The position numbers were made by a program, and so were the translations under genes. A stretch of 64,000 bases of DNA, taken from contig AP019702.1 in the NCBI GenBank assembly GCA_006739055.1, positions 868,501 to 932,500 of the forward strand. The letters are read 5' to 3'. Source of the stretch: Allostella vacuolata. GTDB lineage: Bacteria > Pseudomonadota > Alphaproteobacteria > ATCC43930 > Allostellaceae. Below are positions 61,271-64,000 of the stretch, one piece after another. The first letter of the stretch is position 1. Every line of letters begins with the position of its first letter. The notes under the pieces were generated by a model. That model was not told where the DNA came from. It saw only the letters and a program-made list of their open reading frames with translations, and ran no database searches.

Positions 61271-62718
61271 CGGGCGCGCTCTGGCTCGGCATCGACGTCG
61301 GCACCTCCTCGGTCAAGGCGGTGCTGGCGGATGATGGCGACCGGGTGGTGGCCGACGCCTCGGCGCCGCTTGCGGTCAACCGGCCGCGGCCGCTGTGGTC
61401 CGAGCAGGACCCGGACGCCTGGTGGCGGGCGACGGCGGCGGCCCTCGACCGGCTCGCCGCGGCGCATCCGGCGGACATGGGCCGGGTCGGGGCGATCGGC
61501 CTGTCCGGCCAGATGCTGGGCGTGGCGGCCCTCGACGGCCAGGGCCGGGCGATCCGCCCGGCGATCCTGTGGAACGACGGGCGCGCGGCGGCCGAGGGGC
61601 ATGCGCTGGAGGCCGCGGTGCCGGGCTTCGCCCGGATCACCGGCAGCCGGCCGATGCCGGGCTTCCCGGCCGCCAAGCTGCGCTGGCTGGCGAAGCATGA
61701 GCCCCGGGTGCTGGAGCAGGCGCGCCACATCCTGCTGCCCAAGGATTACGTCCGCTGGCGCCTGTCGGGCGAGGTGGCGTCGGACCGGGCCGACGCGTCG
61801 GCCACTTTGCTGATGGATACCGCGGCCGGCACCTGGCACCCGGCCATCCTGGACGCCTGCGGCATCCGGGCCGACCAGCTGCCGCGCCTGGTCGAGAGCG
61901 CCGAACCAGCCGGGCGCCTGCGGCCGGAGCTGGCCCGGCGCTGGTCGCTGCCGCCCCGCCTGCCGATCGCGGGCGGCGGCGGCGACAACATGTGCGGGGG
62001 GGTCGGCGCGGGCATCGTCGCGGATGGCGGCGCCTTCGTCAGCCTCGGCACCTCCGGGGTCTACTTCATCGCCAACCGCGGCTTCCAGTCGTCGGTCGGG
62101 CAGGGGATGCACACCCATCGCCACGCCGTGCCGGGCCTCTTCTGCCAGCAGGCGGTGATCCTGAGCGCCGCCGCCGCCCTGGCCTGGGTGGCGGACATAG
62201 TGGGCGCGCCCGATGTCGGCCAGCTGGCCGCCGCGGTCGAGGCGGCCCGCCTGGCGCCGGCGGACACGCCCGTCTTCACCCCGTACCTGGCCGGCGAGCG
62301 CACGCCGCACGACGATCCCGGCCTGCTCGCCGCCTTCTCCGGCCTGTCCTTTGCGACCGGCCGGCTGCACCTCGTCCAGGCGGTGCTGGAGGGCGTGGCC
62401 CTGGCGCTCGCCGACTGCCAGGACGCGCTCGCGGCGACCGGGGCGCCGCTCGCCGGGCCGCTGGTCCTGGTCGGCGGCGGGGCGCGCAGCCGGCTGTGGG
62501 CCGACCTGGTGGCGGCGGCGACCGGACGGCCCATCCTGGTCTCCGTGAATGCTGCCGTCGGCCCGGCGCTGGGCGCGGCGCGGCTGGCGCGCGCGAGCTG
62601 CGGTGGGGATCTGGTCGGGGGGGCGCCCGCCACCCTCTACGCGGGCGACCCGGACCCCGCCCTGGCCGATGCGCTGGCCGCGAAGCGGGTCCGCTACCAG
62701 GCCCATCCGCGCCGCTGA
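61267..62718 (+). CDS. xylB: Xylulokinase-like FGGY kinase
   Basis: A 483-residue FGGY kinase close in length and sequence to xylulokinase: LWLGIDVGTSSVKAVLAD at the N-terminus, IGLSGQMLGVAALD, RPAILWNDGRAAAE, HILLPKDYVRWRLSGE and, in the second domain, GGGGDNMCGGVGAG with the catalytic Asp and LVLVGGGARSRLWADL. It phosphorylates a ketose such as D-xylulose. The start is placed at GTG 61267, overlapping the upstream stop as GTGA and giving the family length; an ATG at 61249 would add six residues. It is the second kinase of the operon, unlike the first in subfamily, so the two probably act on different substrates. Confidence 0.9.
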   Translation: MTGALWLGIDVGTSSVKAVLADDGDRVVADASAPLAVNRPRPLWSEQDPDAWWRATAAALDRLAAAHPADMGRVGAIGLSGQMLGVAALDGQGRAIRPAILWNDGRAAAEGHALEAAVPGFARITGSRPMPGFPAAKLRWLAKHEPRVLEQARHILLPKDYVRWRLSGEVASDRADASATLLMDTAAGTWHPAILDACGIRADQLPRLVESAEPAGRLRPELARRWSLPPRLPIAGGGGDNMCGGVGAGIVADGGAFVSLGTSGVYFIANRGFQSSVGQGMHTHRHAVPGLFCQQAVILSAAAALAWVADIVGAPDVGQLAAAVEAARLAPADTPVFTPYLAGERTPHDDPGLLAAFSGLSFATGRLHLVQAVLEGVALALADCQDALAATGAPLAGPLVLVGGGARSRLWADLVAAATGRPILVSVNAAVGPALGAARLARASCGGDLVGGAPATLYAGDPDPALADALAAKRVRYQAHPRR

Positions 62719-62810
62719 CGGGGGCGGGAAAGCGCCTGCGTGCAACCGCCGCCGGGCGGAGTATGATCTGCGGCATTCCGTCCCCCCGCCCCGTTCCCGG
62801 GAGCCCTCCC

Positions 62811-63833
62811 TTGCCGCTCGCCCTTTCCATCCTCGATCAGTCGATCGCGGCCGCCGGCCGGCCGCAGGGCCAGGCGATCCGCGACACCATCGCGCTCGCC
62901 CGCCATTGCGAGGCGCTCGGCTATGCCCGCTTCTGGGTGTCCGAGCACCACAACCACCCGACCATCGTCGGCTCCGCGCCGGAGATCCTGATCGCCGCCA
63001 TTGCCGCCACCACGACGCGCATCCGCGTCGGCAGCGCCGGGGTGATGCTGCCGCACTATTCGCCCTACAAGGTGGCCGAGCAGTTCCGCGTGCTGGACGC
63101 GATCGCGCCGGGCCGCATCGACATCGGCCTCGGCCGGGCGCCGGGGTCGGACGGGCGCACCGCCTTCGCGCTCAACCCGCTCGCCAACGAGCGGCCGGAC
63201 CAGTTCCCAAGCGACGTGCGCGACCTGCTGGCCTGGCTGGCGGCCGAGCCCCTGCCGGAGAACCATCCCTTCCGCGTCGTCCAGGCCTATCCCCAGGGCG
63301 AGACGGTGCCCGAGATGTGGATCCTCGGCAGCTCTGACTTCGGGGCCCGGGTCGCGGCCCATTTCGGCCTGCCCTACAGCTTCGCCTGGTTCTTCACCGA
63401 CGGGCAGGGTGGCCAGCAGGCGCTCGACATCTATCGCGCCACCTACCGGCCGAGCCCGCGCCATCCGGAGCCGAAGGCCGGCATCTGCGTCTGGGCGCTG
63501 GCGGCCGACACGGAGGCCGAGGCGCAGCGCCATTTCTCGTCCCGGGCCAAGTGGCGGCTGTTCCGCGACCGCGGCATCTACGGGCCGCTCGAGGTGCCGG
63601 ACGAAGCGGCCGCCCATCCCTTCACCGAGCCCGAGCGGATGCGGATCGAGCAGATGCGGCGCGACGCCTTCGTCGGCACCGCGCCCGTGGTGGCCGGGCG
63701 CATCCGCGAGCTGGCCGCCCGCCTCGACCTCCAGGAGATGGCGATCGTCACCTGGGCCCATGACGAGGCGGTGCGCCACCGCAGCTACGAACTGCTCGCC
63801 CGCGAGCTCCTGCCGGCCCCGACCGCTGCCTGA
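62811..63833 (+). CDS. LLM-class flavin-dependent oxidoreductase
   Basis: A 340-residue luciferase-like monooxygenase of the LLM class, group 1 type: LALSILDQSIAAAG at the start, ARFWVSEHHNHPTIVGSAPEILIAAIAATTTRIRVGSAGVMLPHYSPYKVAEQFRVLDAIAPGRIDIGLGRAPGSD is the family core (summarised by SEHHN, GSAGVMLPHYSP and GLGRAPG). It uses FMN or reduced flavin; the substrate is unknown. The start is TTG at 62811 with GGGAG eight bases upstream; an ATG at 62763 is an alternative. It is 92 bp after the xylB gene, so its membership of the polyol operon is doubtful. Confidence 0.9.
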   Translation: MPLALSILDQSIAAAGRPQGQAIRDTIALARHCEALGYARFWVSEHHNHPTIVGSAPEILIAAIAATTTRIRVGSAGVMLPHYSPYKVAEQFRVLDAIAPGRIDIGLGRAPGSDGRTAFALNPLANERPDQFPSDVRDLLAWLAAEPLPENHPFRVVQAYPQGETVPEMWILGSSDFGARVAAHFGLPYSFAWFFTDGQGGQQALDIYRATYRPSPRHPEPKAGICVWALAADTEAEAQRHFSSRAKWRLFRDRGIYGPLEVPDEAAAHPFTEPERMRIEQMRRDAFVGTAPVVAGRIRELAARLDLQEMAIVTWAHDEAVRHRSYELLARELLPAPTAA

Positions 63834-63890
63834 CCCGCGCCGCCTGACCCGAATCCCACCGAACCCAACCGAATCCTGGGGCCCGCTCCA

Positions 63891-64000
63891 ATGCGCATCG
63901 AGATCCTCTGCACCGGCGACGAAGTCCTCACCGGGAAGATCATCAACAGCAACTTCAGCTACATGAGCCAGAAGCTGGAGGATTTCGGCCTCCAGGTCGT
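63891..64000 (+). CDS. CinA-type molybdopterin-binding-fold protein, partial
   Basis: The first 36 codons of a gene that runs off the window. MRIEILCTGDEVLTGKIINS followed by NFSYMSQKLEDFG is the standard N-terminus of the CinA/competence-damage protein family (molybdopterin-binding fold; nicotinamide mononucleotide deamidase or ADP-ribose pyrophosphatase activity in known members). The ATG at 63891 follows a weak GGGG site. The domain content beyond the edge cannot be judged. Confidence 0.8.
   Translation, partial: MRIEILCTGDEVLTGKIINSNFSYMSQKLEDFGLQV

Overview
The window is GC-rich, densely coding DNA from a high-GC alphaproteobacterium, most likely a Rhodospirillales/Azospirillales-type soil or water organism. 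This is inferred from gene content (CsbD, DUF1328 and PRC-barrel stress proteins, a HutF-type histidine pathway, TAXI-TRAP and Liv/Ugp transporters, a SorC-controlled polyol cluster) and from codon use. I see no rRNA, tRNA, CRISPR array, prophage or plasmid functions. Mobile DNA is limited to one decayed IS5-type transposase remnant in a short, less GC-rich accessory patch (about 21.5-23.9 kb).

Layout. 0.2-2.1 kb: small envelope/stress genes, including a 23-residue membrane peptide. 2.2-4.3 kb: a multifunctional beta-oxidation enzyme, followed by a REP-like palindrome. 4.5-7.0 kb: divergent katA/oxyR. 7.0-11.5 kb: a Bcr/CflA exporter divergent from a marR-emrA-emrB operon. 11.5-16.3 kb: a DUF3833 protein, a single-domain response regulator, a 782-residue protein with 31-residue repeats, and a hybrid histidine kinase. 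16.5-21.5 kb: a TAXI-TRAP transporter and a large alpha/beta-hydrolase-like protein. 21.7-23.8 kb: methyltransferase, GNAT acetyltransferase, transposase remnant. 23.9-30.6 kb: histidine utilisation (hutI-hutH-phyH-hutU divergent from hutF), with an unexpected PhyH-family dioxygenase inside the operon. 30.7-34.8 kb: bactofilin, Na/Pi-cotransporter-like protein, a secreted protein of unknown function and a PstS-like protein. 34.9-39.5 kb: a branched-chain-type ABC importer whose second permease and first ATPase are fused. 39.8-45.8 kb: acyl-CoA dehydrogenase, FAD-linked D-2-hydroxyacid dehydrogenase, Sua5-type tRNA modification enzyme, GtrII-like membrane protein. 45.8-48.3 kb: a serralysin-type RTX metalloprotease.

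The most interesting block is 48.4-62.7 kb, two divergent operons around a SorC/EryD-like regulator. Leftward: a sn-glycerol-1-phosphate-dehydrogenase-like enzyme, UgpB-UgpA-UgpE (no ATPase gene in the operon), a glycerophosphodiester phosphodiesterase and a predicted Tat-exported PhoD phospho(di)esterase. Rightward: the regulator, an EryA-like FGGY kinase, a 2-hydroxyacid dehydrogenase, a FucA-type class II aldolase, a GlpD/EryB-type dehydrogenase and a xylulokinase-like FGGY kinase. The shared intergenic region carries a strong promoter-like sequence and two related inverted repeats. Together they look like one regulon for taking up and degrading a glycerophosphodiester or polyol, possibly including sn-glycerol-1-phosphate. 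The pathway is inferred; the enzyme families are seen directly. The window ends in the start of a CinA-type gene.
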